From assembly GCF_000092205.1 (NCBI RefSeq), contig NC_014216.1, positions 1,803,742 to 1,867,741 on the forward strand: 64,000 nt of DNA, read 5' to 3'. The notes below the pieces were generated by a model, which was not told where the DNA came from, ran no database searches, and saw only the letters and a list, made by a program, of their open reading frames with translations. The translations under genes and the position numbers were made by a program. The stretch's first letter is position 1; every line of letters starts with the position of its first letter. The stretch comes from Desulfurivibrio alkaliphilus AHT 2 (GTDB lineage: Bacteria; Desulfobacterota; Desulfobulbia; Desulfobulbales; Desulfurivibrionaceae). Positions 36,677 through 45,427 of the stretch are shown one piece after another.

Positions 36677-37663
36677 TTAGATGCCACGGCCGCCCACCAA
36701 CATCTTGCGCTGGATCCAGGCCGCCACCAGGTTGACCACCAGGGAAATAAGGAACAGGTAGAAGCCGATGGCCATCAGGCTGGAAAGGTGCAGATTTTCC
36801 ACCGCTTCCCGAAACTCGTTGATAATCACCGAGGGCATGGTCGCCGCCGGGCCGAAAATATTGAAAGGCAGGGTATTCTTGTTGCCGATCAGCATCGCCA
36901 CGGCCATGGTTTCACCAATGGCCCGCCCAAAGGAGAGAATGGCGCCGGCAACAATGCCGCCACGGGCGTACGGCAGCACCGCCATCCTGATCACCTCCCA
37001 GCGGGTGGCCCCCAGGGCCCAGGCAGCCTCACGCTGGGAGGCCGGCACCAGGCGGATGGCGTCACGGCTGAGCGCCGCGGTAAAGGGCACGATCATCAGA
37101 GCCAGGACGATCACCGCCGTGGTCATCCCGTAGCCGATGGGGCTGCCCAGCACCGGCAACAACTCGGGCCGGCTTTCGGCCGCCCACATGTAAATCGGCA
37201 TATAGCATTTTTCGCGCAGCCAGGGGGCCAGCACGAAAATACCCCAGATCCCCACCACCACGCTGGGCACGGCGGCAATCAGGTCAACCAGGGCGTCGAT
37301 GATATGGGCCAGCCAGCGGGGGGCGTATTCGGCTGAAAATATCGCCACCGCCAGCGCCGGGAAAAAGGCCAGCGCCAACGCGGCCACACTGGTTACCAGG
37401 GTGCCGATCAGAAACGGCAGCGCGCCGAATTCCAGGCGCAAGGCCGGGTCCCAGGTGGTGCCGGTGAGAAACCCGATAAAACCAAAACGGTGAATGGCGG
37501 CGGCCCCTTCCTGGTAGAGCACCACCGCCATGGACACGGCCAGGGCCATTACCGTAAGCCCGAAAAGAGTGACCAGAACCAGAAAGATCCGGTCGCCCAA
37601 CCAGCGGTAAAGAAGCGGCGGGGAACGGCGGACCAGCGATGAAGCGGAGTTATCGGCGGACAA
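36677..37663 (-). CDS. pstC: phosphate ABC transporter permease PstC
   Basis: The partner permease of PstA, with six transmembrane helices and the EAA loop RLVPASQREAAWALGATRWEV. The start is TTG at 37661-37663, supported by AGGAGG nine bases upstream; the frame continues further but the ribosome binding site would then lie inside the gene. A PhoB-box-like array and -10 precede it. The 149-base gap to pstA is GC-rich with no clear signal. Confidence 0.95.
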   Translation of the reverse strand: MSADNSASSLVRRSPPLLYRWLGDRIFLVLVTLFGLTVMALAVSMAVVLYQEGAAAIHRFGFIGFLTGTTWDPALRLEFGALPFLIGTLVTSVAALALAFFPALAVAIFSAEYAPRWLAHIIDALVDLIAAVPSVVVGIWGIFVLAPWLREKCYMPIYMWAAESRPELLPVLGSPIGYGMTTAVIVLALMIVPFTAALSRDAIRLVPASQREAAWALGATRWEVIRMAVLPYARGGIVAGAILSFGRAIGETMAVAMLIGNKNTLPFNIFGPAATMPSVIINEFREAVENLHLSSLMAIGFYLFLISLVVNLVAAWIQRKMLVGGRGI

Positions 37664-37738
37664 GTTAAAATTCCTCCTGCTGTTCACTAAATAGGGGAGC
37701 AAGCCTGTGATCAGTTACGTTGCTCTGCTTACACCGAG

Positions 37739-37782
37739 AAAATACGCCGCCAATGTTCAGGTTCTGTTAGGGGTTTTTTAGG
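37739..37782 (-). promoter_or_regulatory. PhoB-box array and -10 before pstC
   Basis: On the minus strand, CCTAAAA, CCTAACA and CTGAACA recur every 11 bases (37782 down to 37754). Nine bases on is TATTTT (37744-37739). The same layout is found before pstS and phoU. Confidence 0.65.
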
Positions 37783-37784
37783 AT

Positions 37785-37824
37785 TAAATAAAACCGGCAG
37801 TGCCATCTACCATGGCACTGCCGG
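37785..37824 (-). terminator. intrinsic terminator after pstS
   Basis: A perfect 12-bp stem (CCGGCAGTGCCA with TGGCACTGCCGG) and a seven-base loop are followed on the minus strand by TTTTATTTA. It separates pstS from pstC, so pstS can be made in excess and pstCAB from its own promoter. Confidence 0.88.
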
Positions 37825-37860
37825 CAACAAACGGGCTATTATGCTGATATTAGGGATCGA

Positions 37861-38988
37861 TCAACGATTATCGAGCATCTTGGCGCCCAGTTTCTCCCCC
37901 TGCCATTTGATCTGGCGGATCATATCAAAGTTGCGGTCGATGGCCGCCTGGGGCAGGCGGGCAAAACCCAGCGACTCGGAAAGCTCCTGGCCGTCGGTGA
38001 TGGCCCAGATCAGAAATTGCAGCAGGGCTTCAGCCTGGGCGCGATTGCTGATCGCCCGGTTCTTTTCCAGATTCTCATAAACCAGCATCCAGGCAAAACC
38101 AGCCGCCGGATAGCCGTCCGGCGCCGGGGTGTTGGTGAAAAGCACCCGGGTGTCGGTGGGCAATTCGATATCGGCGGCGGCGGTGGTGGCTGCATAGCTG
38201 GGCTCGATCAGGTTGCCGGAAGCATTGACCACATAGGCAAAGGCAATATCATTGAGCAGGGCGTAGCTCAGCGAGTTGTAACCCAGGGCACCGGGGGTGT
38301 TCATCACCACCCCGGCCACCCCTTCGTTGCCGTTGCCGCCAATACCGGTGGGCCAGTTGACGCTGGTGGCAAAACCCACCCGGTTGGCCCATTCCGGGGA
38401 AACCCGGCTCAGGTAACTGGTCCAGATATTGGTGGTACCGGAGCCATCGGAGCGATGCACGATGGTTACCGGCAGGACCGGCAACCGCACGCCGGGGTTG
38501 AGGGCGGCAATTTTGGGATCGTTCCAGCGGGTAATCTTGCCCAGGAACAACTCCACCAGCACCTCACCGTTGAGCACCAATCCTTTTTGGATGCCGGGCA
38601 GGTTGTAGGTGGGAACCACATCGGCCAGGGTGATCGGCAGGTTGAAGGCGTTACCGCCAGTCCGTTGCTTAATGTTCGCCATCACCTCGTCGGAGAGAAA
38701 GGCTTCGGTCATGCCGAACATCACAGTCTGCTCGATAAACTGGCGGATACCGCCACCGGAACCGATGGACTGGTAGTTGAGGGTGACCCGGCCATTGGTT
38801 TTGCTGCGGTATTCGTCGGCCATGGCGGTAACCAGCGGGGCCGGGAAAGTAGCCCCGGCACCGAGTAGATCGACGCGCTGGGCGGCGGCCGAGCCCGCCC
38901 CCACAGTTACGGTGAGCAGGGCGGCGGCAGCCAAAGCTGAAAGCCGACGCCAAAGTTTGCCAGTGGAACTTTTGTGAAACGTTAACAT
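37861..38988 (-). CDS. pstS: periplasmic phosphate-binding protein PstS
   Basis: A 375-residue secreted protein with a signal peptide (about 1-38, ending GSAAAQ). LLGAGATFPAPLV and IGSGGGIRQF are the phosphate-binding loops, and RSDGSGTTNIWTSYLS follows. The ATG at 38988 has AAGGAGG upstream; the longer frame to 39069 does not. It is the first gene of the pst set behind a PhoB-box array and ends at its own terminator. Confidence 0.97.
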   Translation of the reverse strand: MLTFHKSSTGKLWRRLSALAAAALLTVTVGAGSAAAQRVDLLGAGATFPAPLVTAMADEYRSKTNGRVTLNYQSIGSGGGIRQFIEQTVMFGMTEAFLSDEVMANIKQRTGGNAFNLPITLADVVPTYNLPGIQKGLVLNGEVLVELFLGKITRWNDPKIAALNPGVRLPVLPVTIVHRSDGSGTTNIWTSYLSRVSPEWANRVGFATSVNWPTGIGGNGNEGVAGVVMNTPGALGYNSLSYALLNDIAFAYVVNASGNLIEPSYAATTAAADIELPTDTRVLFTNTPAPDGYPAAGFAWMLVYENLEKNRAISNRAQAEALLQFLIWAITDGQELSESLGFARLPQAAIDRNFDMIRQIKWQGEKLGAKMLDNR

Positions 38989-39100
38989 TATGATCCTCCT
39001 TAATAATTTTTTCTTAGCCGGCGCCCCAAACCCGGGACCATGACGGCCATCGCCAACCAGCCTGCACATCTTGCTGCACCTTGCCGCATTGTGTTGTCCA

Positions 39101-39145
39101 CATAATGCGGCACCTGTGTTCAGGTTTGATTAGGCTTTCTTTCGG
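39101..39145 (-). promoter_or_regulatory. PhoB-box array and -10 before pstS
   Basis: On the minus strand, CCGAAAG, CCTAATC and CTGAACA repeat with an 11-base period (39145 down to 39117). Nine bases later is CATTAT (39107-39102). CTGAACA and the spacing equal those before pstC. Confidence 0.65.
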
Positions 39146-39244
39146 AATTGTTAAGCGTTGAAAAAGTCCACCGCTCATTCTGGCCCAACCTGTTATGATG
39201 GTGATCATTCCTATGGCTGCGGGGCTTTTTGAGCAGCTTCAGGC

Positions 39245-39264
39245 TTAAGAGACAAAGCTCTTAA
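39245..39264 (+). promoter_or_regulatory. hairpin just before the phoR start
   Basis: TTAAGAG (39245-39251) and CTCTTAA (39258-39264) form a 7-bp stem directly before the first ATG of phoR. It would hinder initiation there and may favour the internal ATG at 39301. Otherwise the gap to pstS holds only the pstS promoter. Confidence 0.3.
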
Positions 39265-39267
39265 ACG

Positions 39268-41247
39268 ATGAACCAACTTATTGATCGTGGGATTTTATTT
39301 ATGCGCTGGTCACCACACCGCTTGATCTGGCAGCTTTACCCCAGCCAGTTACTGGTTGCCCTGGTTGCCCTGCTGGCTGTTTCCTGGCTGGCCGGCAGCG
39401 CGATGAAGGGGTTTTACAAACAGCAGGTGGCGGCGGATCTGGAGGCCCGGGCCGCCCTGCTTCACACCAAGGTGGTCGAGCTGGTGGCGGCTGGCGAGTT
39501 GAGCCAACTGCAGGACTACTGCCGGGAAGCCGGTGCCGCCGCGGCCACCCGCCTGACGGTGATCGCCCCCGACGGCAGAGTCCTGGCCGATTCCGTCGAG
39601 CAACCGGCCCAAATGGAAAACCATGCCGGGCGCCCCGAAGTGGCCGCCGCCCTGGCTGGAGAGACGGCCAGCGCCGTGCGCTTAAGCCGTTCCACCGGCG
39701 ACGAAACCCTCTACCGGGCTATTCCCTTGCGGCGGGATGAAACGGTCATCGGTGTGCTGCGCACCGCTCTGCCGCTGACTGCCGTCCAGCAGGCACTCCA
39801 CGAGATTAACCGCCAGATCGTGATTGGCGGCCTGCTGATCGCCCTGATCGTGGTGCTGGTCGCCTGGCTGGTGGCCCGGCGCCTGAGCCGGCCGCTGGAA
39901 GAGATGCGGGCCGGCGCCGACCGTTTTGCCGCCGGCCATTTTGAGCGCAGCATCCGGGAAGAGGGCGCCGAAGAGCTGGCCGGGCTGGCCCGGGCGATGA
40001 ACCGGATGGCCGCGCAACTGGCGACCCGCCTGTATACCATTGAGTACCAGCGGAGCCAGTTGCAGGCGGTGGTGGGCAGCATGGTGGAGGGGGTGATCAC
40101 CGTTGACGGCTCGGCCCGCCTGCTGGAACTCAACCGGGCGGCCTCCCAGCTGCTGGATATTGAACCCAGGCAAGTCAGGGGGAAAAGCATCGAGGTGGCC
40201 ATCCGTAACAGCGGTTTGAAAAAGTTGATCCGCCGCACTCTGACCGCCGACGCCCCGGTGGAAGGCGAGTTCGCCCTGCTCGACCTGCAGGGACGGGAAC
40301 GTTTTTGCACCGCCCGCGGCAATCGCCTGCAAAGGGGCGCCGAACACTCCCCGGAAGCCCGGGCGGCCGGCAGAGGGGCGACAAGAGGCGCGAGCCGCCC
40401 CTTTTACACCGACAGCCTGAACGGCCAGTCGGAGATGATGCCGACTGGCGAGGCAAGCGACCAAGGCACACCGGGCGCGGTACTGGTTATCAGCGACCTT
40501 ACCCGGATACGGCGGCTTGAAAACCTGCGCCGAGATTTTGTCGCCAACGTCTCCCACGAGCTGAAAACCCCCATTACCTCCATCGAGGGCTTTGCCGAAA
40601 CCCTGCTCGATGGGGCCTTGGACGAGCCGGAACAGGCCCGTCGCTTCACCACCATTATCCTGCAGCAATCACGGCGGCTCCATGCCATCATCGAGGACTT
40701 GCTGGCCCTTTCCCGGATTGAGCAGGAAGGCAAGCGCCGGGCGACAGAGCTGGCCGAGTTGCCGGTACTGGAAACCCTGCAAGTGGCGGCGCGAACCTGT
40801 GCCGACCGGGCCGCCGCCCGGGAAATTACCCTGGAGGTGGATGCTTCTCCAACTTTACGAGCTTGGATCAACCCGGCCCTGCTGGAACAGGCCCTGGTCA
40901 ATTTGATCGATAACGCCATCAAATACGGCCACGCCGGCAGGCCGATCAAAATCAGCGGGCAACCGGCCGGCGATGAAATCCTGCTCAGCGTCAGCGACCA
41001 GGGACCCGGAATCCCCAGTGAAGCCCTGCCCCGGCTCTTTGAGCGTTTCTACCGGGTGGACAAGGCCCGCAGCACCAGCCTGGGCGGCACCGGCCTGGGA
41101 CTGTCCATCGTCAAGCATATCGCCCAGGCCCACGGCGGCCGGGTCGGCGTCCACAGCGTGCTTAACCGGGGCAGCACCTTCACCCTGTATCTTCCTGGAA
41201 ACTCCCCGGATTCACGTCCTCATAACCAAACCCTAACGAAAAGCTAA
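39268..41247 (+). CDS. phoR: phosphate regulon sensor histidine kinase PhoR
   Basis: A membrane kinase of up to 659 residues. Two transmembrane helices (about 26-46 and 188-208) flank a periplasmic loop; HAMP, PAS and HisKA follow, with the H-box histidine H430 (NVSHELKTPITS), then the ATPase domain (NLIDNAIKYG, DQGPGI, GTGLGLSI). Between PAS and HisKA lies an unusual hydrophilic insert (about 354-401) with inverted-repeat DNA. The start may instead be ATG 39301. phoU and a PhoB-like gene follow. Confidence 0.9.
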   Translation: MNQLIDRGILFMRWSPHRLIWQLYPSQLLVALVALLAVSWLAGSAMKGFYKQQVAADLEARAALLHTKVVELVAAGELSQLQDYCREAGAAAATRLTVIAPDGRVLADSVEQPAQMENHAGRPEVAAALAGETASAVRLSRSTGDETLYRAIPLRRDETVIGVLRTALPLTAVQQALHEINRQIVIGGLLIALIVVLVAWLVARRLSRPLEEMRAGADRFAAGHFERSIREEGAEELAGLARAMNRMAAQLATRLYTIEYQRSQLQAVVGSMVEGVITVDGSARLLELNRAASQLLDIEPRQVRGKSIEVAIRNSGLKKLIRRTLTADAPVEGEFALLDLQGRERFCTARGNRLQRGAEHSPEARAAGRGATRGASRPFYTDSLNGQSEMMPTGEASDQGTPGAVLVISDLTRIRRLENLRRDFVANVSHELKTPITSIEGFAETLLDGALDEPEQARRFTTIILQQSRRLHAIIEDLLALSRIEQEGKRRATELAELPVLETLQVAARTCADRAAAREITLEVDASPTLRAWINPALLEQALVNLIDNAIKYGHAGRPIKISGQPAGDEILLSVSDQGPGIPSEALPRLFERFYRVDKARSTSLGGTGLGLSIVKHIAQAHGGRVGVHSVLNRGSTFTLYLPGNSPDSRPHNQTLTKS

Positions 41248-41264
41248 TAAACAGCGGCTAACTT
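41221..41264 (+). promoter_or_regulatory. PhoB-box array and -10 before phoU
   Basis: CATAACC, CCTAACG and GCTAATA repeat with an 11-base period (41221-41249) and are followed after nine bases by TAACTT (41259-41264). The array overlaps the last codons of phoR. Confidence 0.55.
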
Positions 41265-41329
41265 GTTTCCTGTTGACTGGGCATCTGTTTAGCTGAAAAC
41301 CACTGCTCACCTAAAAACAGGAAAATGTG

Positions 41330-42013
41330 ATGACGCGCCTTATTCAGCCGGAAATTGAAAACATCAAGAGCCATATCGGGGAGATCGGCACCCTGATCGA
41401 AGAGAACCTGCAGCGGGCGGTCAAAGCGCTGCTGACCAGAGACAGCGATCTGGCACGGGAGGTCATTCGCCTGGACAAGGAAGAAATTGACCGGCAGGAA
41501 ATTGAGCTGGAAGAAGCATGCCTGCGTATCATGGCCCGCCATCAGCCGGTGGCCGGAGATTTGCGTTTTCTGGTCACGGTGCTCAAGGTCAACGGCGACC
41601 TGGAGCGAATCGGCGATCTGTCGGCGAAAATAGCCGACAAGGTCCTGCAGATTGAGACGCTGGGGCCGGGCAGCCTGGAATCCAACGGGCTGATGCTGCC
41701 GGAGATGCTGCAGGCCATGTACAACAAAACCTTGAAAATGCTCCGCCAGACCATGGCGGCGTTTTTAAACGGTGATATCGACCTGGCCTACAAAGTCTGC
41801 CTCACCGATGACGAGGTGGATACCGACAAACGCGCCATCCGCGAAGAACTGGAAGTGATCATCGCCCGTAACCCGGCCCAGCACGTCTACCTGGCCAAGC
41901 TGCTGGGGGTTGCCCGATCGCTGGAACGCATCGCCGACCATTGCACCAACATCTGCGAAGATGTAATTTATATGGCCCAAGGGGAAATCGTGCGCCATCA
42001 GCCCCTGCACTAA
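41330..42013 (+). CDS. phoU: phosphate transport regulator PhoU
   Basis: A 227-residue all-helical cytosolic protein that links Pst activity to PhoR. It has two three-helix repeats with metal-binding signatures: ERIGDLSAKIAD and ERIADHCTNICEDVIY. ATG 41330 has AGGA seven bases upstream; GTG 41327 is possible. Confidence 0.95.
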   Translation: MTRLIQPEIENIKSHIGEIGTLIEENLQRAVKALLTRDSDLAREVIRLDKEEIDRQEIELEEACLRIMARHQPVAGDLRFLVTVLKVNGDLERIGDLSAKIADKVLQIETLGPGSLESNGLMLPEMLQAMYNKTLKMLRQTMAAFLNGDIDLAYKVCLTDDEVDTDKRAIREELEVIIARNPAQHVYLAKLLGVARSLERIADHCTNICEDVIYMAQGEIVRHQPLH

Positions 42014-42046
42014 CCACCTAACCCAACCACCGCCTGGGGAGCAGCA

Positions 42047-42760
42047 ATGACCACAGAGAGCAAGCCCGGGAAGCCCACTATCCTGATTGTCGAGGATGAC
42101 GAAAACATCCAGCAGCTGGTGGGGTATAACCTGGTTAAGGCGGGTTTCCAGGTAATCTACGCCGACAACGGCGAGCAGGCCCTGGCCCTGGTCCAGCGGG
42201 AAGCTCCCGATCTGGTGGTGCTGGATGTGATGCTGCCAGGCATGGACGGTTACCAGATCTGCAAGACCCTGCGCCGGGACCCTCGTCATCGCTGGCTCCC
42301 CATCATCATGCTCACCGCCCGCAGTGACGACGATGACGTCACCGCCGGACTGGACCAGGGCGCCGACGATTACATCACCAAGCCATTCAGCCCCAAAATC
42401 CTGGTATCTCGCGTTAAATCAGCCTTGCGCCGGAGCCGCGAGCTGGACCAGGACGAAGATGGCGGCGTGCTGCGCCTAACCGAAGCGGGGATAGTCATCG
42501 ATCCCCGCCGGCATCAGGTTTTGGTGCAAGACAAGCCGGTTTCGCTGACCATTTCCGAATTCAGCATTCTCGAACTGCTGGCCCGTAGGCCCGGCTGGGT
42601 CTTCAGTCGACAGCAGATCATTGACACGGTGCGCGGTTACGATTACGCCATCACCCCCCGGGCCGTCGATGTCCAGGTCTTCGGCCTGCGCAAAAAACTG
42701 GGCCAAGCCGGCGCCTGTATCGAAACGGTGCGCGGCGTTGGCTATCGCCTCAAGGCCTGA
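42047..42760 (+). CDS. phoB: PhoB-like response regulator (OmpR family)
   Basis: A 237-residue DNA-binding regulator. The receiver has VEDDENI and phospho-acceptor D60 (VVLDVMLPGMDG). The winged helix (LTISEFSILELLARRPGWVFSRQQIID to VRGVGYRLKA) is of OmpR/PhoB type. Gene context with phoR, phoU and pst supports PhoB, which should bind the box arrays described here. Its end overlaps the convergent ABC gene by 11 bases. Confidence 0.92.
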   Translation: MTTESKPGKPTILIVEDDENIQQLVGYNLVKAGFQVIYADNGEQALALVQREAPDLVVLDVMLPGMDGYQICKTLRRDPRHRWLPIIMLTARSDDDDVTAGLDQGADDYITKPFSPKILVSRVKSALRRSRELDQDEDGGVLRLTEAGIVIDPRRHQVLVQDKPVSLTISEFSILELLARRPGWVFSRQQIIDTVRGYDYAITPRAVDVQVFGLRKKLGQAGACIETVRGVGYRLKA

Positions 42761-44546
42761 GTCCCAGCCGCCGCAAGATCGCTGGCGCCGGCCCCTGCTC
42801 CATCAGCTCGCCGGCGGCCAACACCCCGATCCGATCGGCGATCTTACGGGCCAGGCCGAGATCGTGGGTGATAAAAAGCAGGGTCAGGCCGCGTTCGGTT
42901 TGCAGGTGCAACAATAATTTCAGCACCTTGGCTTGCACACTGGGGTCCAGGGCGCTGGTGGGTTCGTCGGCCACCAGCAGGACGGGGTCGCCAATCAGGG
43001 CCCGGGCAATGCAGACCCGTTGCAGAGCCCCCAAGTTCAACTCGTGGGGGTAACGGGCCAGAAAGTTTTCCTCGGCCGGCAGGCTGACCTCGCGCAGGGC
43101 GGCGGCCACCCGCCGGCGCCGTTGCCCGGCGCTTAACTCCGGCTGCTGGATGCGCAGCGGCTCGGCCACGATCTCCTCCACCGTAAGACGATGACTGACC
43201 GCCCGGGCCGGATGCTGCTGCACCAGGCCGATCCTGCGCGCCAACCCCAAACGGTCGCGGCGCTGCCACTGCCGTAACTCACGGCCCTGAAAAAGCACCT
43301 GCCCCTCATCGGGCGACAACAGGCCGGCGGCCAACTGGGCCAGGGTGCTTTTGCCGGAGCCGGAGGGGCCCAGCAGGCAGAAGGTTTCCCCGGCCCGCAA
43401 GGTTAACTCGACAGGCGCCAGGGCGGTAACGCTGCCGTAGCGCTTGGCGGCCCCGCAAAACTCCAGTTGCGTGGCGATCCCGCCCCGCAGACAGCGAATC
43501 CAGTGCTCCCCCACCCGACTCAACTCCATTTCCCGGGCGGCGCAGGCCGCCACCGCCTGGGTGCAGCGGGGTTGAAAGAGGCATCCCCGAGCCGGCAAAT
43601 GATGGCCGCTATGATGGCTGGCACTGCCCACCAGGTGGACATGGTCATGGTCATGGTCATGGTCATTTTCACCGCCATTACCCGGTAAGTGGTCGCGGGG
43701 TTGCTCCACGGCAACCGGGTGGCGGTGTGCCATCCGGTAAAGGGCGTCGCCCTTGATCCCACCCAGATCACGGTGACTCTCCCAGCCGGGGAAGGCCCGC
43801 CCCAAGGCCAGGGTATAAGGGTGGTGAGGCTCGCGCAGCAGGGCCTTGCCGGGCATGAGTTCCAGCAGTTGCCCCAGGTAGAGCACCGCTACCTGATCGG
43901 CCAGTTGCCGGGCCAGTTCCAGGTCGTGGGTGATCAGCAACAGGGTCGTTCCCTGCTCGGCGGCCTGCCGCAACTGGGCACCGACCAGGGCCTTGGCCTC
44001 GGGGTCCAGGGCGGCCGTGGGCTCATCCAGCACCAGATAGGGCGGCGCCATAATGGTGGCCATGGCCAGCAACACCCGCTGTAACTCTCCACCGCTGACC
44101 TGGTGGGGAAAGCGCTCGCCAAGGGCCGCCGGCAGCCCGACCCGCTCCAGCGCCGCCACGGCCGCCGCCCGCGCTTCCCGCCGCCCCAGCCCCCGGTGTA
44201 CCTGTAACGGCTCCGCCACTTGGGCCAGCAACCGCTGCACCGGGTTGAGGGAGGCGCCACCGTTTTGCGGCACCAGGGCAATTTGCTGCCAGCGAACCCG
44301 ATTCCAGCCCGCCTCATCAAGGCCGGCCAACTGTTGCCCGGCCAGAGCCATGCTGCCGCTTACTTCGGCAGCCGCCGGCAGCAGGCCCAGCAGGGCCAGG
44401 GCCAGAGTACTTTTGCCGGCCCCGGATTCTCCCACCAGGGCGGTGATGGTGCCCGGCGCCAGCTCCAGGTTCAGCCGCTCCAGGGCCGTCAACCGGTGGT
44501 CGGCATCGCGGTAGGTAACGCTCAGTTTACGGATTGTTAAACTCAC
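42750..44546 (-). CDS. fused twin ATPase of a nickel/peptide-type ABC importer
   Basis: Two ATPase domains (DppD/NikD- and DppF/NikE-like) are joined in 598 residues. The first has Walker A ESGAGKST, signature VSGGELQR and Walker B YLVLDEPTAALD. The second has Walker A PSGSGKST and LLVADEPTSALD, but its signature reads LNLGALQRV where LSGGQ is expected. The linker holds a histidine-rich run (NDHDHDHDHVH, then HHSGHH), suggesting metal sensing or a nickel/cobalt role. The start is GTG 44546, overlapping the stop of the upstream permease gene (GTGA). Confidence 0.87.
   Translation of the reverse strand: MSLTIRKLSVTYRDADHRLTALERLNLELAPGTITALVGESGAGKSTLALALLGLLPAAAEVSGSMALAGQQLAGLDEAGWNRVRWQQIALVPQNGGASLNPVQRLLAQVAEPLQVHRGLGRREARAAAVAALERVGLPAALGERFPHQVSGGELQRVLLAMATIMAPPYLVLDEPTAALDPEAKALVGAQLRQAAEQGTTLLLITHDLELARQLADQVAVLYLGQLLELMPGKALLREPHHPYTLALGRAFPGWESHRDLGGIKGDALYRMAHRHPVAVEQPRDHLPGNGGENDHDHDHDHVHLVGSASHHSGHHLPARGCLFQPRCTQAVAACAAREMELSRVGEHWIRCLRGGIATQLEFCGAAKRYGSVTALAPVELTLRAGETFCLLGPSGSGKSTLAQLAAGLLSPDEGQVLFQGRELRQWQRRDRLGLARRIGLVQQHPARAVSHRLTVEEIVAEPLRIQQPELSAGQRRRRVAAALREVSLPAEENFLARYPHELNLGALQRVCIARALIGDPVLLVADEPTSALDPSVQAKVLKLLLHLQTERGLTLLFITHDLGLARKIADRIGVLAAGELMEQGPAPAILRRLGLRP
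43640..43663. repeat. hexanucleotide tandem repeat coding His-Asp
   Basis: CATGGT occurs four times in tandem. On the coding minus strand this gives alternating Asp-His residues in the linker of the fused ATPase. Copy changes would keep the frame, so length may vary between strains. Confidence 0.7.
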
Positions 44547-45382
44547 CAGTGTTCCTTAAGCCTCGGGTCAAAAATTTTTTCCAGGCTCACCGCCAACAGC
44601 GTGATGCTCAGCAGCAGCATGGTCAGCAGCAGCACCGGCGGCAACAGCCAGTACCAGCCGATCTCCAGATAATAGTAGGGCAAGGCCCGGCCGACCATCA
44701 TCCCCAGCGATTTGCGACCGGGATCAAACAGACCCAGAAAGCTCAGCGACGCCTCCATGAAGACCGCCATCCGCACCAGGGCGGCGAAACCGATCAGGTA
44801 GAGCGGGAAGAGTTCCGGCAACAGATGGCGGCCCAGCAGATAGAAGCTTGATCCCCCCATCTGGCGGGCGGCCAGCAGGTGGGAACGCTCTTGCAGGGTC
44901 AGGGCCTGGGCGCGGATCACCCTGGCGCTGGTGGGCCAGGCCATCAAGGCCAGCACCAGCGCCAGTAACCAGGCCGAGGGGCGCAGGTAGGCGGCCAGCA
45001 GGATCAGCACCAGTACTGCCGGAATCGCCAGCAGCAGGTCGGCCAGCCGCATCAGGCAGAGATCGTAAAGCCCCCGAAACCAGGCGCAACTGAGCCCCAC
45101 CGCAACCCCCAACCCCAGGCCGAGCAGGCCGGTGAACAGACCGAAGATCAGGGTGTTGCCAAAGCCGGTCAGCAGCTCCGCCCAGATATCCATGCCACCG
45201 TCATTGACCCCCAGCCAGTGCTGGGCCGAAGGGGCGCTCAAAGGGACAAAATCCATGGCATAAGGGTCGTGCCGGATCAGCCAGGGCGAAGCCAGCAACA
45301 GCAAGCCCAGCGCCAAGGCCAAACCCGCCCCCAGCACAAACCAGGGATCACCGCGCAACCGGCGGTACAGATTCAAATGCAT
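44543..45382 (-). CDS. nickel/peptide-type ABC permease (DppC/NikC-like)
   Basis: A 279-residue inner-membrane permease with about six helices. HWLGVNDGGMDIWAELLTGFGNTL and the EAA loop VIRAQALTLQERSHLLAARQMG are typical of the DppC/OppC/NikC family. It overlaps the ATPase gene by four bases. The 150-base gap to the upstream permease is almost filled by a family A repeat. Confidence 0.9.
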   Translation of the reverse strand: MHLNLYRRLRGDPWFVLGAGLALALGLLLLASPWLIRHDPYAMDFVPLSAPSAQHWLGVNDGGMDIWAELLTGFGNTLIFGLFTGLLGLGLGVAVGLSCAWFRGLYDLCLMRLADLLLAIPAVLVLILLAAYLRPSAWLLALVLALMAWPTSARVIRAQALTLQERSHLLAARQMGGSSFYLLGRHLLPELFPLYLIGFAALVRMAVFMEASLSFLGLFDPGRKSLGMMVGRALPYYYLEIGWYWLLPPVLLLTMLLLSITLLAVSLEKIFDPRLKEHW

Positions 45383-45427
45383 ATCAGCAAACCATCATTT
45401 TTTATCGGCAAAATTTTCCACACGTGC

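Noticed and set aside
43640-43663. CATGGT repeat as a start of a CRISPR or a frameshift artefact
   Set aside because: Only four 6-base units occur without spacers, and the unit keeps the frame, giving a plausible His-Asp linker.
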